From the NCBI GenBank assembly GCA_029237695.1, contig JAQRGA010000042.1, positions 248,001-312,000 of the forward strand: a stretch of 64,000 nucleotides of DNA, written 5' to 3'. Origin of the DNA: Conchocele bisecta (taxonomy: Eukaryota; Mollusca; Bivalvia; Lucinida; Thyasiridae). Both the position numbers and the translations under genes were made by a program. Shown in pieces: positions 1-9,438 of the stretch (position 1 is its first letter; every line of letters begins with the position of its first letter). Below the pieces are notes generated by a model. That model saw nothing but the letters and a program-made list of their open reading frames with translations, did no database searches and was not told where the DNA came from.

Positions 1-2
1 CA

Positions 3-791
3 AGACCTTTTTGGGGTTACAAACTTCTACTATATCGAGGAAGCGGTAAAGATATGCTTATTGTACTTGATGTGTCTAAAAGTATGCTCTCACAAGATAT
101 TCCTCCTACAAGATTAAGACATGCAAAATATTTGATAAAAAATTTAATCAAGGCTACAGCAGGAGATCGATATGGATTAATTGCTTTTGCAGGATCTGCG
201 TTTCTTGAATGTCCGCTAACTGAAAGCAGAAATAGCCTGTTCAGTATACTTAAAGAAATAAATATTTCTTCTATACCTGTTGGCGGTACTAATATTGAAG
301 AGGCAATGAAAGTTGCTATTCGTGCACTCAAAGCTGCCTCAGGAAGTTATAAAGCTGTTATTCTTTTTACTGACGGCGATGAACTACAGGGAAACAGTTC
401 CAATGCGATTAAAAAATTAAAATCACTTAAAATACCTCTTTATATTGTCGGGATAGGAAATCCCAAAAAACCTGGTTTAATACAGATAAGGGATAAAAAA
501 GGGAATAATAAATTTTTGAAAGATAAAGCTGGAAAACTTGTAAAAAGTAAGCTAAATGAAACACAACTAAGGAGAATGGCATTAGAAACAAATGGTGTTT
601 ATATCAGGTCAACAGCCAGTGATCCAGGACTTAAAACCTTATTAATACAGATTAAAAATCTTATCCCTGAAAAATATATATCCAACCAGTTAACACGCCC
701 TTTTGAATATTTTCAAATTCCTTTAATAATAGCATTTATTTTTTTAATTATTTGGTTTTCATTGGGAGAACGGAGGGAAAATAGTGAATAG
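3..791 (+). CDS. batB: BatB-like von Willebrand factor A membrane protein (5' end outside window)
   Basis: The reading frame is open from base 3, and the residues before the first ATG (base 54) read RPFWGYKLLLYRGSGKD. This is the usual BatA/BatB lead-in to the vWA domain, so the gene starts upstream of the window and the ATG at 54 is not the true start. The MIDAS metal site DVSKS follows directly (D at base 69), and a TDG motif sits near base 370. One C-terminal membrane segment (about bases 715-765) precedes a short charged tail. Bat proteins are inner-membrane or periplasmic vWA proteins partnered with MoxR ATPases; the name comes from aerotolerance in Bacteroides, and the biochemical role is unclear. 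The stop overlaps the next gene by 8 bases, which suggests translational coupling. BatB is preferred over BatA because it sits directly before the TPR gene. Confidence 0.85.
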   Translation, partial: RPFWGYKLLLYRGSGKDMLIVLDVSKSMLSQDIPPTRLRHAKYLIKNLIKATAGDRYGLIAFAGSAFLECPLTESRNSLFSILKEINISSIPVGGTNIEEAMKVAIRALKAASGSYKAVILFTDGDELQGNSSNAIKKLKSLKIPLYIVGIGNPKKPGLIQIRDKKGNNKFLKDKAGKLVKSKLNETQLRRMALETNGVYIRSTASDPGLKTLLIQIKNLIPEKYISNQLTRPFEYFQIPLIIAFIFLIIWFSLGERRENSE

Positions 792-2154
792 TTTTATGAA
801 AATTTATTTTATATTGTCGTTATTAGTAACATGTTCAATAATCACATTTGCCAATAATCCTAAAATTGATGATTTAGCAAATATGGCACTAAAACCGGTA
901 AAATCGGAAAAGATCCAATCAGATAAATCTTTGATGCTTCCCTTAGATTTTTACAATCGAGGAGTTGACAGACAACTGGAAGGTAAAATTAAAAAAGCAA
1001 TTAAAAATTATACAAAAGCAATTAATCTATCTTCAAAAAAACCACTGATCAGGAGCAAAGCCTATCAAAATCTTGGAGTAATATCACATCAGGCTGCCAG
1101 AAAAGAGATCATAAAAAATCCCAAGAAAGCACTAACTATTTTGAATAAAGTTAAACAGGACTATAAAAAATCTATGCAGCTATCTCCTGATAAGAAAAAC
1201 ATAGCTGCAAATATGCAGCTTCTCCTGAATGATGCAGTAAAAGCAGATACTATCATTAAAAAAAGAAAAGAAATGGCTAAAAAAAGAGCTATTGCTACAG
1301 AAAAAATCAAACAGGCTTTAGAAAAACAAAAACTTTCAAATAATACAATTGACAAAGTAGACAGACAAAAATATCAAAAAGAAGCAGATAAAAAAACAGA
1401 TGAAGCTCATAAAACTATAATTGATTACAATAATGTTTCAAAAGAAGCGTACAGTCCTCAGGACACAAAACTATCTGGCGAAGTTTCAAAAGATATAGAT
1501 AACTCTATTAGAAACCAGTATAATACAAAATATAAAAAAGCAGAACAAAATTTAATTGACGCTCTTAAAAAGTTAACACAAAATCAGAAAAACAAGAATA
1601 ATAAAGATCAAAATAAAGATAATAAACAGAAAAACGCAGAACAGAAAACTAAAGATGCCTTGGATAAGCAGAAACAGGCAAATAATTCTAAAAACAAAAA
1701 AGATCAGAAAGAAAAACAAAAAGAAGCAAATAAAAAAACAGACGAGGCTCAAAAAGCCATTGATGATTATAATAAATTAATGAAAAATAATGAAAAGAAA
1801 AAGAATTCAGAAGATGCAAAAAGGCATATGAAACGAGCTCGGAAAAATCAGAAAGATAATAGACCTAAAAATGCAGAAGAAGATTTAGAAAAAGCACTTA
1901 AAAGCCTTAAAAAAAATAAAGACAATAAAGATTCTAATAAGGAAAAACAGGAGCAGCAGAAGAATAAAAATCAAACTAAGAATCAAGAGCAGAATAAGCC
2001 TCAGCCAAAACCTAAATACAACAAAGAAATAGATAAAAACCAGGCTGAAGTACTACTAAAAATGATGACAAAAGATGAGAAATCTCTAAAAAAAGCACTA
2101 AAGCAAAAACAACAGCAGGCTTATGGAACTACATTGGTAGAAAAAGATTGGTAG
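784..2154 (+). CDS. BatC-like TPR protein with long lysine/glutamine-rich coiled coil
   Basis: The GTG start at 784 overlaps batB; an ATG at 796 is an alternative. An N-terminal signal peptide (hydrophobic FILSLLVTCSIITFA) is followed by two or three TPR-like helices (about residues 55-135, with FYNRGVDRQLEGKIKKAIKNY at the start). The remaining two thirds is an extremely Lys/Asn/Gln/Glu-rich, presumably helical, low-complexity region. It contains a repeated block, KKTDEAHKTIIDYN near residue 203 and KKTDEAQKAIDDYN near residue 317, so part of it arose by internal duplication. The protein is predicted to be periplasmic. TPR proteins in this position of Bat operons (BatC/BatE) are thought to mediate complex assembly. 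The assignment rests on the TPR start and operon position; the tail has no recognisable domain. Confidence 0.75.
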   Translation: MNSFMKIYFILSLLVTCSIITFANNPKIDDLANMALKPVKSEKIQSDKSLMLPLDFYNRGVDRQLEGKIKKAIKNYTKAINLSSKKPLIRSKAYQNLGVISHQAARKEIIKNPKKALTILNKVKQDYKKSMQLSPDKKNIAANMQLLLNDAVKADTIIKKRKEMAKKRAIATEKIKQALEKQKLSNNTIDKVDRQKYQKEADKKTDEAHKTIIDYNNVSKEAYSPQDTKLSGEVSKDIDNSIRNQYNTKYKKAEQNLIDALKKLTQNQKNKNNKDQNKDNKQKNAEQKTKDALDKQKQANNSKNKKDQKEKQKEANKKTDEAQKAIDDYNKLMKNNEKKKNSEDAKRHMKRARKNQKDNRPKNAEEDLEKALKSLKKNKDNKDSNKEKQEQQKNKNQTKNQEQNKPQPKPKYNKEIDKNQAEVLLKMMTKDEKSLKKALKQKQQQAYGTTLVEKDW

Positions 2155-2185
2155 AAGTAAATTAATTATTAATGGTAAATTGTTA

Positions 2186-4726
2186 ATGTATAAGAAATTA
2201 AATTTTAGGCTCTTTATAATATTTTTGGCTACATTTTTTACAGCACAGTTAAGTTATGCAAAAATAGAAATATCTTTAGATCCACAAATTGTTGCAGCAG
2301 GCGAACCTGCCACGCTATCTATAAGCTCCACTGACGGCAAAGCGGTGATACCAAATTTACCTAAAATAGCCAATTTAAAATGGATAGAGCCTGATCTCTA
2401 TGCATCAAGTATCTCAATAATTAACGGTGTCCGTTATGAAATAACATCTTATACCTTTGTAGTAAGTAAAAAAGGAAGAATAGAACTTCCCTCACTGGCG
2501 ATATATGTTGACGGCGAACAGTATAATACTAAGGCTATATCACTTAGCGTAATATCCAGTCCGTTAGCAGACTTAGAGCAAAAGATATACTTAAAACCTG
2601 AATATATGATAAATAAGAACAAGGAAATTTATATTGGAGAAAAACTTCCTTTAAAAATATATGTTTATATAGCTGAGAGTATTTCTGCTAGACCAGTTGA
2701 ATATCCACAAATAAAATTAAGGGGTATTGTCTTTGAAGATTTCAGCCAAATAAATAGAGAAAATGTAAAATTCGCCAGATATCCATATTTGCCACTTACT
2801 AGAGTCACTATCAACGGCATATCATATATAAAAACGTGTTTTTATACATCTTATCGGTCAATAATTACCGGCGAGATTAGTGGTAAGATTTCTTTAATGC
2901 TAGGTATAACTCTACCGAATAGAAATAGTAAAAGCCCATTTTTTGATAACAATGCTTTTAATTTATTTCTTAATTCAGATTCCTTTTTCAATAGAGGAAA
3001 AAGAGTATCAAAAATAATAGAGGTCGACCTGCCTAAGCTAAAAATAATACCATTACCAAAAGTTCCAAAAAATATAAATTATATTGGACTTTTAGGAGAG
3101 TGGAAAACTAATATTTCTTTATCAACAAAAAAATTAAAAGAGGGGGAACCTCTAACAGTAAAGATAGAGCTAACAGGAAAAGGTTCATTGGAATCACTAA
3201 AAACACCAACTCTTTCAATTCCAGGATTTACTGCATATCCTCCGGAAATAAATAAAGATGAAGAAGGTAGTTTAATGTTTGCAGATGATGATAAAGTAAC
3301 AATAGAATATGTCCTTATTCCTACTGAAAGAGGTAGTAATAAAATAAATATCTCATTTGCAACATTTAACACAGAAAGTGGTGAGTATAATATATCGAAA
3401 ATTAATACATCTATTGAAGTAACAAAAAATAACTTTTCTACAAAAAGCACAGTATATTCCAATAGAAACAATATTACACCAAAGTTTAACAAAGCAGGTA
3501 ACAGTAAAGGTAAGATCAATAATTTTATTTTATATTTAGATAAAAACATCTCTTCCGATGTTAAAATACCACTGTATAAGAATCATTTGATTTTAATCCT
3601 GCTCTTTTTTATACTTGGACCTCTTTTCTGGTTTTTATTTATAATCTATCGTATACGAGACAATAAAATCAATAAAAGTACCAAAGGAAAAAGAAAACAT
3701 AATGCAATAAAACGTCATAATAATATCATTAAAAAAATTAAAAAATCATCCCCGGAAAATATAAATGAAACTGTGAATAATTCTGTCATTCCGTTTATTA
3801 ATGATATTAAAGGATTTGCTCCCGGTACAACTGTAGAAGAAATAACAAAAAATATTTCAGACAAAGAGCTTAGCGAATGCCTGGAAGAAATAAATTTATC
3901 AAGATATATGCCTAACGAAAATATGACAAATGATCAACTAAAAACCAAACTTTATAAGTGTATTAAAAGAATGTCATTTATTTTAGTTTTAGGCATATTT
4001 TCTATTCTACCGCACACGATACATAGTGCGACTACCTCTGGCTCAGATTTAAATAAAATGGTAGCATTATATAATAGCGGTAAGTTTACTCAGGCTGAAA
4101 AAATATGCTCATCAAATATAAAATCAAATGCTCCTAATCCTATATGGCTTTATAATTCAGCCAACTGTTATTTCCAAAATGGAAATTTGACAAAAGCACT
4201 TGTTCTCTATGAAAGAGCACTGCTACTTGCACCGCATAATTCAAATATATTGAAAAATCTTAATTATGTGCGATATAAATTATATTTACCTGAACGATAT
4301 ACTATATCGACACCTAAAACTTTCCTGATATATATTAGAGATTTGTTTCGTCCTGACGAATGGTTGTTGATAGTTTCAATATGTTTTTTTGCTACTTTTA
4401 TAGGCTTAATAAGTAAATATTATGTTCCCAAGAAGCTCTCTATTATATTAATTTTAATATGCTCTATTATTGGAATTATTTCTGCTACTGCTTTAATAAA
4501 CCAAAAGTATACAATATATAACAGTAAAAATGCAGTTATATTATTTAATGACATAGATGTATATTCCCTGCCATCAGTTAATTCACTAAAAGCTGAATTA
4601 AATTTAACTGCGGGGGAACAGATAAAAATAGAAGAAAAGATGGATAACTGGATTCGTATCAGAACATCAAAATCAGAGGGATGGATAAAGTACGATAATA
4701 TTGAACGAATCTGGCCATATCAATAA
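2186..4726 (+). CDS. batD: BatD-BatE fusion protein
   Basis: The ATG at 2186 is chosen over a TTG two codons earlier. The protein has 846 residues. A signal peptide (ending near SYAK) leads into a long beta-rich periplasmic BatD ectodomain (residues about 25-455). A membrane segment follows at about 465-490 and a Lys-rich cytosolic linker to about 590. A second hydrophobic stretch starts at a Met encoded at 3971 (MSFILVLGIFSILPHTIHSA) and looks exactly like a signal peptide. After it come a TPR unit (about 625-700), two more membrane segments (about 715-785) and an SH3-like domain at the C-terminus (GWIKYDNIERIW). The second half is the organisation of a stand-alone BatE. The gene follows batC by 31 bases in the Bat operon. 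The BatD family is anchored to the inner membrane and is linked to stress or oxygen tolerance in some bacteria. Confidence 0.8.
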   Translation: MYKKLNFRLFIIFLATFFTAQLSYAKIEISLDPQIVAAGEPATLSISSTDGKAVIPNLPKIANLKWIEPDLYASSISIINGVRYEITSYTFVVSKKGRIELPSLAIYVDGEQYNTKAISLSVISSPLADLEQKIYLKPEYMINKNKEIYIGEKLPLKIYVYIAESISARPVEYPQIKLRGIVFEDFSQINRENVKFARYPYLPLTRVTINGISYIKTCFYTSYRSIITGEISGKISLMLGITLPNRNSKSPFFDNNAFNLFLNSDSFFNRGKRVSKIIEVDLPKLKIIPLPKVPKNINYIGLLGEWKTNISLSTKKLKEGEPLTVKIELTGKGSLESLKTPTLSIPGFTAYPPEINKDEEGSLMFADDDKVTIEYVLIPTERGSNKINISFATFNTESGEYNISKINTSIEVTKNNFSTKSTVYSNRNNITPKFNKAGNSKGKINNFILYLDKNISSDVKIPLYKNHLILILLFFILGPLFWFLFIIYRIRDNKINKSTKGKRKHNAIKRHNNIIKKIKKSSPENINETVNNSVIPFINDIKGFAPGTTVEEITKNISDKELSECLEEINLSRYMPNENMTNDQLKTKLYKCIKRMSFILVLGIFSILPHTIHSATTSGSDLNKMVALYNSGKFTQAEKICSSNIKSNAPNPIWLYNSANCYFQNGNLTKALVLYERALLLAPHNSNILKNLNYVRYKLYLPERYTISTPKTFLIYIRDLFRPDEWLLIVSICFFATFIGLISKYYVPKKLSIILILICSIIGIISATALINQKYTIYNSKNAVILFNDIDVYSLPSVNSLKAELNLTAGEQIKIEEKMDNWIRIRTSKSEGWIKYDNIERIWPYQ

Positions 4727-4747
4727 ATTAATTTAGGGAATTTTATT

Positions 4748-4945
4748 ATGGAAAAGAATAATTTTTTACATAACCTGAAAAAATCTTATAGCGATAAAAT
4801 GCTGTTTGGAGTTTGCGGAGGGATGGGCGAACACACACCAATTCCAAGCTGGGTATGGAGAGTCATTTTTCTTATATCTTTTTTCTGCGGCGGAATAGGG
4901 ATTATCATTTATATTATCCTAGCTCTTTTTATGCCGGTTAATTAA
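4748..4945 (+). CDS. PspC-domain small membrane protein
   Basis: This 65-residue protein covers a whole PspC domain. It has KMLFGVCGGMGEH (the conserved gGVcaGla-type motif), then PSWVWRVIFLISFF, a Gly-rich turn and a C-terminal transmembrane helix ending LALFMPVN. A ribosome-binding site (AGGGA) lies 9 bases before the ATG. PspC-family proteins are inner-membrane regulators of phage-shock-type envelope stress in enterobacteria; short free-standing versions are common elsewhere and largely uncharacterised. The gene lies 21 bases after the Bat genes and could be cotranscribed with them. No pspA or pspB is in view. Confidence 0.8.
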   Translation: MEKNNFLHNLKKSYSDKMLFGVCGGMGEHTPIPSWVWRVIFLISFFCGGIGIIIYIILALFMPVN

Positions 4946-5064
4946 TTAATTCTATTGAATTAAAAAAATTTAGGAAATACTTGATTTAATGATATTGGCT
5001 GATTAATAGTTTATAAAGTTATAAAATCTGACAATATAGAAACTTAAATTTAGAGGTATTCAAA

Positions 5065-5442
5065 ATGATTTGGAGAAGTTTGACTATATCATGCATAATT
5101 ATATCTTTTCTGCTGATACCATTGTTTGGAGCTTTAATTATCCATTTGGCGGCAAAACTTTTATCTGTAAAAAATGCTACGTTCGAAAAAGCACTAAAAG
5201 CATGTATTGTTCCTGCTATTGCTTCATTGATTATTATTAAAATATTTATATTTGTCCCGGGAATAGGACCTGCTATCGGTATTTTTTTAAGTCTTATTGT
5301 TACGTTCTATATACTCAAAAATATATATAATACAGGCTGGATTCAATCTTTTATTATATGGATTATAGAGTTGATAGTCATAATAGTACTAACCATAATC
5401 ATAGCAGCAGTAATGGTTATTATAATGTTTTCTTATGGTTGA
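5065..5442 (+). CDS. small polytopic membrane protein, function unknown
   Basis: This 125-residue protein is almost entirely hydrophobic, with four predicted membrane helices (about residues 5-30, 45-65, 68-90 and 95-122). I recognise no family. An AGAGG ribosome-binding site precedes the ATG. The gene follows the PspC gene in the same direction after 119 bases. Its last 23 bases overlap the end of the convergent murJ gene, a tight tail-to-tail arrangement. Confidence 0.6.
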   Translation: MIWRSLTISCIIISFLLIPLFGALIIHLAAKLLSVKNATFEKALKACIVPAIASLIIIKIFIFVPGIGPAIGIFLSLIVTFYILKNIYNTGWIQSFIIWIIELIVIIVLTIIIAAVMVIIMFSYG

Positions 5443-6976
5443 GGCTCAGCCATTCTTTTTGCTCTGAAGATTTTAATATAAGATTGATTATAAAAAATCC
5501 TATACAGAAAATTATACCTGCTGCACAAAGAGAGATTAAACCTCTCCAATCAATATTGATTATAAATGTAATTCTGTGACATAGCCTATACAGGTATAAT
5601 GAAATAGTGATTGCTAAAAATGCTGAAATCAATGTTTTTACTAATGAGATTAAAATAGTAATTTTTTTTTTAGTTTTACTTCCTAGCTTTCTTAATAAAA
5701 ATAGTAAAATAAAACAGTTTACAAAAGAAGAAATAACTGTAGCCAAAGCAATTCCTCCCTGTCTCAGAGGATACATTAAAATTAAATTCAGTACTAAATT
5801 TAAAACTACACAAAACAGAGCAACTTTGACAGGTGTTTTCATCTCTTTTCTTGAGTAATATGCTGATACAATTATTTTAAGCATACAAAAAGCAGGAATT
5901 CCAAGACAGTAAAAGAGCATAGCCCATGCAGCTTCATCAAGTGATTTCATTCCAAATCTATCCCCCTTATAAATCAGAGATAGAATAGGGAATCGAAAGA
6001 ATAATAAAAATATAGCTATCGGGATAGAAATAAAGATCATCTGCTTTAATCCAGAAATCAAATTTTCAATTAATTCTGATATTTTATTTTCAGCTACGTT
6101 TTTAGACATTGCCACAAGACACGCATTTCCTAAAGACACGGCAAATATTCCAATTGGAAGATAAATTAATCGTTCACTAAAATAGAGTGCCGGAGCTGCA
6201 TAATCTCCTAAATAAACAGCTATAAGACTATCTACAAGTGTATTTATCTGCATAGCTGCAGCTCCAATAAAACCAGGGATTGCCAGAGTTATGAATTCTT
6301 TGACAACAGGATTTTTCCATGTAGCGGGAATGAAATGACGAGGAAAAGCATTTATTTTATAAAGCAGATAAATTAGCAAACCAAGCTGAAATACTCCTGA
6401 TATTAAAACAGCCCAGCTCATTCTATTAATTAATATTTCAGTACTTGAATTACAATAAATAACAACGGCAGCAATAATTGCTATATTCATTACTATTGAT
6501 GTCATTGCAGGCAAAAAATACTGCTCAAACAGATTTAAAATACTGGCACAAATTCCTGTCAGACAGATAAAAAGAGTATAAGGCATTAATATAGGCATTA
6601 AGCCCAATGCTGCATTTACCCTATAAATATGAAAATATGGTTGAAATAATAGGCTAGCTACAGCTATTATTACGGAAATTACTCCTAAAACTAATGTAAT
6701 TGTTGCAAGAATAGTACCAAAACTTTTCCGCCCCTCCTCCATCCCTCTATTTTTTATTATATCACCAAGCATTGGAATCAATGCCTGACCTGCAGCCCCC
6801 TCACCTAAAAATCGTCTGAATGTATTCGGTATTTTAAATGCTAAAATCCATGCACTCATAGAAGCACTACCACCTACAAAGCGGGCAACCATAATATCTC
6901 TAACCAGCCCCATTATTCTACTAAGCATGACAGCTAATGAACCTGAAATTCCTTTTTTAATTATATGTCTAGACAT
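5420..6976 (-). CDS. murJ: lipid II flippase MurJ (MviN family)
   Basis: MurJ moves lipid-linked peptidoglycan precursors across the inner membrane. The 518-residue protein has the family start (SGSLAVMLSRIMGLVRDIMVARFVG) and the conserved FRRFLGEGAAGQALIPML block at about residues 53-70. About fourteen hydrophobic segments run to the C-terminus, which is the normal size and topology for MurJ in the MOP exporter superfamily. There is only a weak ribosome-binding site (AAAGA). The gene is transcribed alone, away from a 525-base gap, and converges on the small membrane protein at 5065. Its presence indicates a peptidoglycan-making cell. Confidence 0.93.
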   Translation of the reverse strand: MSRHIIKKGISGSLAVMLSRIMGLVRDIMVARFVGGSASMSAWILAFKIPNTFRRFLGEGAAGQALIPMLGDIIKNRGMEEGRKSFGTILATITLVLGVISVIIAVASLLFQPYFHIYRVNAALGLMPILMPYTLFICLTGICASILNLFEQYFLPAMTSIVMNIAIIAAVVIYCNSSTEILINRMSWAVLISGVFQLGLLIYLLYKINAFPRHFIPATWKNPVVKEFITLAIPGFIGAAAMQINTLVDSLIAVYLGDYAAPALYFSERLIYLPIGIFAVSLGNACLVAMSKNVAENKISELIENLISGLKQMIFISIPIAIFLLFFRFPILSLIYKGDRFGMKSLDEAAWAMLFYCLGIPAFCMLKIIVSAYYSRKEMKTPVKVALFCVVLNLVLNLILMYPLRQGGIALATVISSFVNCFILLFLLRKLGSKTKKKITILISLVKTLISAFLAITISLYLYRLCHRITFIINIDWRGLISLCAAGIIFCIGFFIINLILKSSEQKEWLSLNHKKTL

Positions 6977-7500
6977 TCTTTAAAATTATATTATATTGAT
7001 TATTTCATCATTATTAATTTTACAATAATGATATCTTTATAGACTGAATATATCCATAATAAATTTTGAATTAATAAACTGTTATTTATAATTTTTATCT
7101 TCAGAGACTTTTTATCAATAACTTTTGGGAAATAAAATAGTAGATATATAACTAAGCTAGCCTTTTAAATTATGGGTATTACATCAATGTATATTTTGTT
7201 GTAAAGATGTTGAGCATATTTCTTTATTTAATATGATTATTAATAGTGAACCCTTATTGCACATGGTTATACTGAAACTGAAATCAATTACGTAGGCATT
7301 AGAGATGCTTTACTATAAAAACTTGTAGAAAAAATAACCAGTGAAAGAAACTAGAAAAAATAATCAAATAATAACTGATAAATTAAATGAGGTTAATTTA
7401 AATCTTTTTACTGTTAATATACATTATATTTATAGACATATAATGGAGTATAACAAAAGCAAATAAAAGTGTTAAAAAGTGAAAATTTTAGGTTAAAAAA
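6977..7500. other. intergenic gap upstream of murJ
   Basis: These 524 AT-rich bases hold no open frame with a ribosome-binding site. A 22-codon stretch ending at 7317 has coding-like composition but is bounded by stops and matches nothing I know. The murJ promoter should lie at the left end. Confidence 0.4.
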
Positions 7501-7576
7501 TGGTATCCCGGGCAAGACTTGAACCTGCGACCCTCTGATTAGAAGTCAGATGCTCTATCCACTGAGCTACCGGGAC
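7501..7576 (-). tRNA. tRNA-Arg (anticodon TCT)
   Basis: Read on the minus strand, the 76 bases fold into a standard cloverleaf. The acceptor stem GTCCCGG pairs with CCGGGAT (one G-U pair), the D-arm contains AGCTCAGTGGATAGAGC, and the anticodon stem TCTGA/TCAGA encloses loop CTTCTAA. The T-arm GCAGGTTCAAGTCTTGC is normal, and the CCA end is encoded. The anticodon UCU reads AGA/AGG, the favoured arginine codons in such an AT-rich genome. Confidence 0.95.
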
Positions 7577-7654
7577 ATATTCTTTAATGGGTAAATAAAT
7601 TAATCTTTAAACTTAAAAAAACAAATCATTTTATAAAAAAAACGATTGTTTAGA

Positions 7655-9367
7655 TCATTCTATCAACTCAACACTGGCAACTTGTTTTGACATCCCTGCA
7701 TAGGATACACGAAAAAGATATCTAAAATTCCCTTCTTTAAATTTTGAAAAAGGATTTAGCCATAGATCTCCAACATTATAATCAAATTCAGCTAAGTATA
7801 TTGGCTTATCTATAAGCTTGTTGCCTGAATTCCATATATTCTTAATTTTTGCATTTAGATATATTATTGCTAATTCATTCTTTTTAATTAGTTTAATATT
7901 ATTTTTAGGGCTGTTAAAAAATCCATTCATAAAATAAGAAAACAGCGTTATCGCATAGAGAGGTTTATTATTTACTTTTTCTGCAAACGTAAAAAGCAGT
8001 TTAAATCGTTTTGATGGAGCCGGTTTATCCTGCCTTAAAAAATGAGCATAACCATACTCTAAAAAATTTATTAAAAATCTGTTATTTTTAGAAATAGCAT
8101 ATCGGAAAATATTTTTTGTTATAGCTATATTATAATAGCAGTCAATAATTTTTGATAAATTAGATATTTTTGATAATTCTTGAAAATTGAATGAGTTTGT
8201 TTCAAGAATTTCATAAGGAGGATGGCTTGACCATTTAAATCCTTTATGACCATTTTTTTCTATTATTGATCCTGGTAGTATTTTAACTAATTCAAGTTGA
8301 ATTTCTTCAGGTCCGATGTTGGATAGTATTGCAATATCATCAAAAATATCTTTATATTCCTGTTCTGGAAGTCCTGCAATTAAATCTGTATGTATTTCTA
8401 TATTACCTAAGAAACATAGCTTTTTAAGATTATTAATTACAGTTTCATTTGAAACGTTTCTATTTGTTGATTTTAATGTATCTTCATTAAATGTTTGAAT
8501 TCCTACTTCTATATGCAATTGATTATTTTTTGCTTCTGATAGTTTGTTTATAAATTTTTCCGTTAGTTTTGAAGGATCAATTTCAAGATGAAACTTCATG
8601 TCATTAAAAGATGTAAAAAATAATTCCAGCAGCTTTAAAGAGCGTGATACAGGCATATTAAATGTTCTATCTAATATCCGAATTTCTTTTACTCCCGCGT
8701 GTTTAAGAATATTAAGGTCAGATTTGACTCTTTCTAAACTGTAAAGTTTAATTCCATTAGATAATGAACTTGAGCAGAATGAGCATTTAGAACTGCACCC
8801 TCTATTAGTTTCAAAATGCAGAAATGGTTTATTGTTATCAAAATAATGTTTTACGTATAAAGATGGTAAATTATCCAGACTACCAGAAAAATTAGAGATT
8901 CCATTATCAATATATTCATTATTTTTATCAATATAGCATAATCCGTTAACAGAGTTCCATTGATCTTTATTTTCTATATTATTTAGAAAAAATGGGAGAG
9001 AAGTTTCATCGCCTCTAAATACACATTGAATATGAGAATTATTATTGAGAAAATTATGATTATTTCCCAAAAACTCAGGTCCACCTAAAATTATTTTGAT
9101 ATTAGGTTTGAGAATTGAAATTTTTTTTGTAAGTTTAACAACAAACTCGTGATTATATAAATATAGTGTTGAAACTATGATTGCAGGTTTATATGATAAA
9201 ACTTTATCCAATATATCATTTTGATTATCATTGATAGTAACTTCAATTTTTCCCCAAGTATATTGTGCCGAATATTTCTCAGCATAAGCTCTCAGTTGAC
9301 CATATGCCAATGAACTATGAGAATACGATGAGTTAATAGAAAGGTATAAAATTTTATTACATTTCAT
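7655..9367 (-). CDS. cobalamin-binding-type radical SAM protein
   Basis: The protein has 570 residues. The N-terminal part (about 1-150) has the layout of a B12-binding Rossmann domain (ILYLSINSSYSHSSLAYGQLRAYAE at the start, ILGGPEFLG near residue 93). The radical SAM core begins with the cluster motif C191-x3-C195-x2-C198 (CSSKCSFC). A DLIAGLPEQ strand-loop lies near residue 330, and the rest is a C-terminal domain of the type labelled DUF4080 in such proteins. Members use S-adenosylmethionine and often cobalamin for methyl transfer or rearrangement, but the substrate cannot be told from sequence. Upstream of the ATG there is no clear ribosome-binding site. The gene lies between tRNA-Arg and hisG without an operon partner. 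Confidence 0.85.
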   Translation of the reverse strand: MKCNKILYLSINSSYSHSSLAYGQLRAYAEKYSAQYTWGKIEVTINDNQNDILDKVLSYKPAIIVSTLYLYNHEFVVKLTKKISILKPNIKIILGGPEFLGNNHNFLNNNSHIQCVFRGDETSLPFFLNNIENKDQWNSVNGLCYIDKNNEYIDNGISNFSGSLDNLPSLYVKHYFDNNKPFLHFETNRGCSSKCSFCSSSLSNGIKLYSLERVKSDLNILKHAGVKEIRILDRTFNMPVSRSLKLLELFFTSFNDMKFHLEIDPSKLTEKFINKLSEAKNNQLHIEVGIQTFNEDTLKSTNRNVSNETVINNLKKLCFLGNIEIHTDLIAGLPEQEYKDIFDDIAILSNIGPEEIQLELVKILPGSIIEKNGHKGFKWSSHPPYEILETNSFNFQELSKISNLSKIIDCYYNIAITKNIFRYAISKNNRFLINFLEYGYAHFLRQDKPAPSKRFKLLFTFAEKVNNKPLYAITLFSYFMNGFFNSPKNNIKLIKKNELAIIYLNAKIKNIWNSGNKLIDKPIYLAEFDYNVGDLWLNPFSKFKEGNFRYLFRVSYAGMSKQVASVELIE

Positions 9368-9438
9368 GAGGATTGTATTTGTCTAAAATTTAAGACCGAC
9401 AGTTAAGAGACTCATAAAAGTCGGTTTGAGTATTTTAT

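Noticed and set aside
7250..7317. Coding-like stretch TLIAHGYTETEINYVGIRDALL
   Set aside because: Only 22 codons between stops, no start site and no family recognised; too little to call a gene remnant.
9395..9425. Inverted repeat ACCGAC/GTCGGT between hisG and the radical SAM gene
   Set aside because: The stem is only six bases with a 19-base loop and no T-run, too weak to call a terminator.
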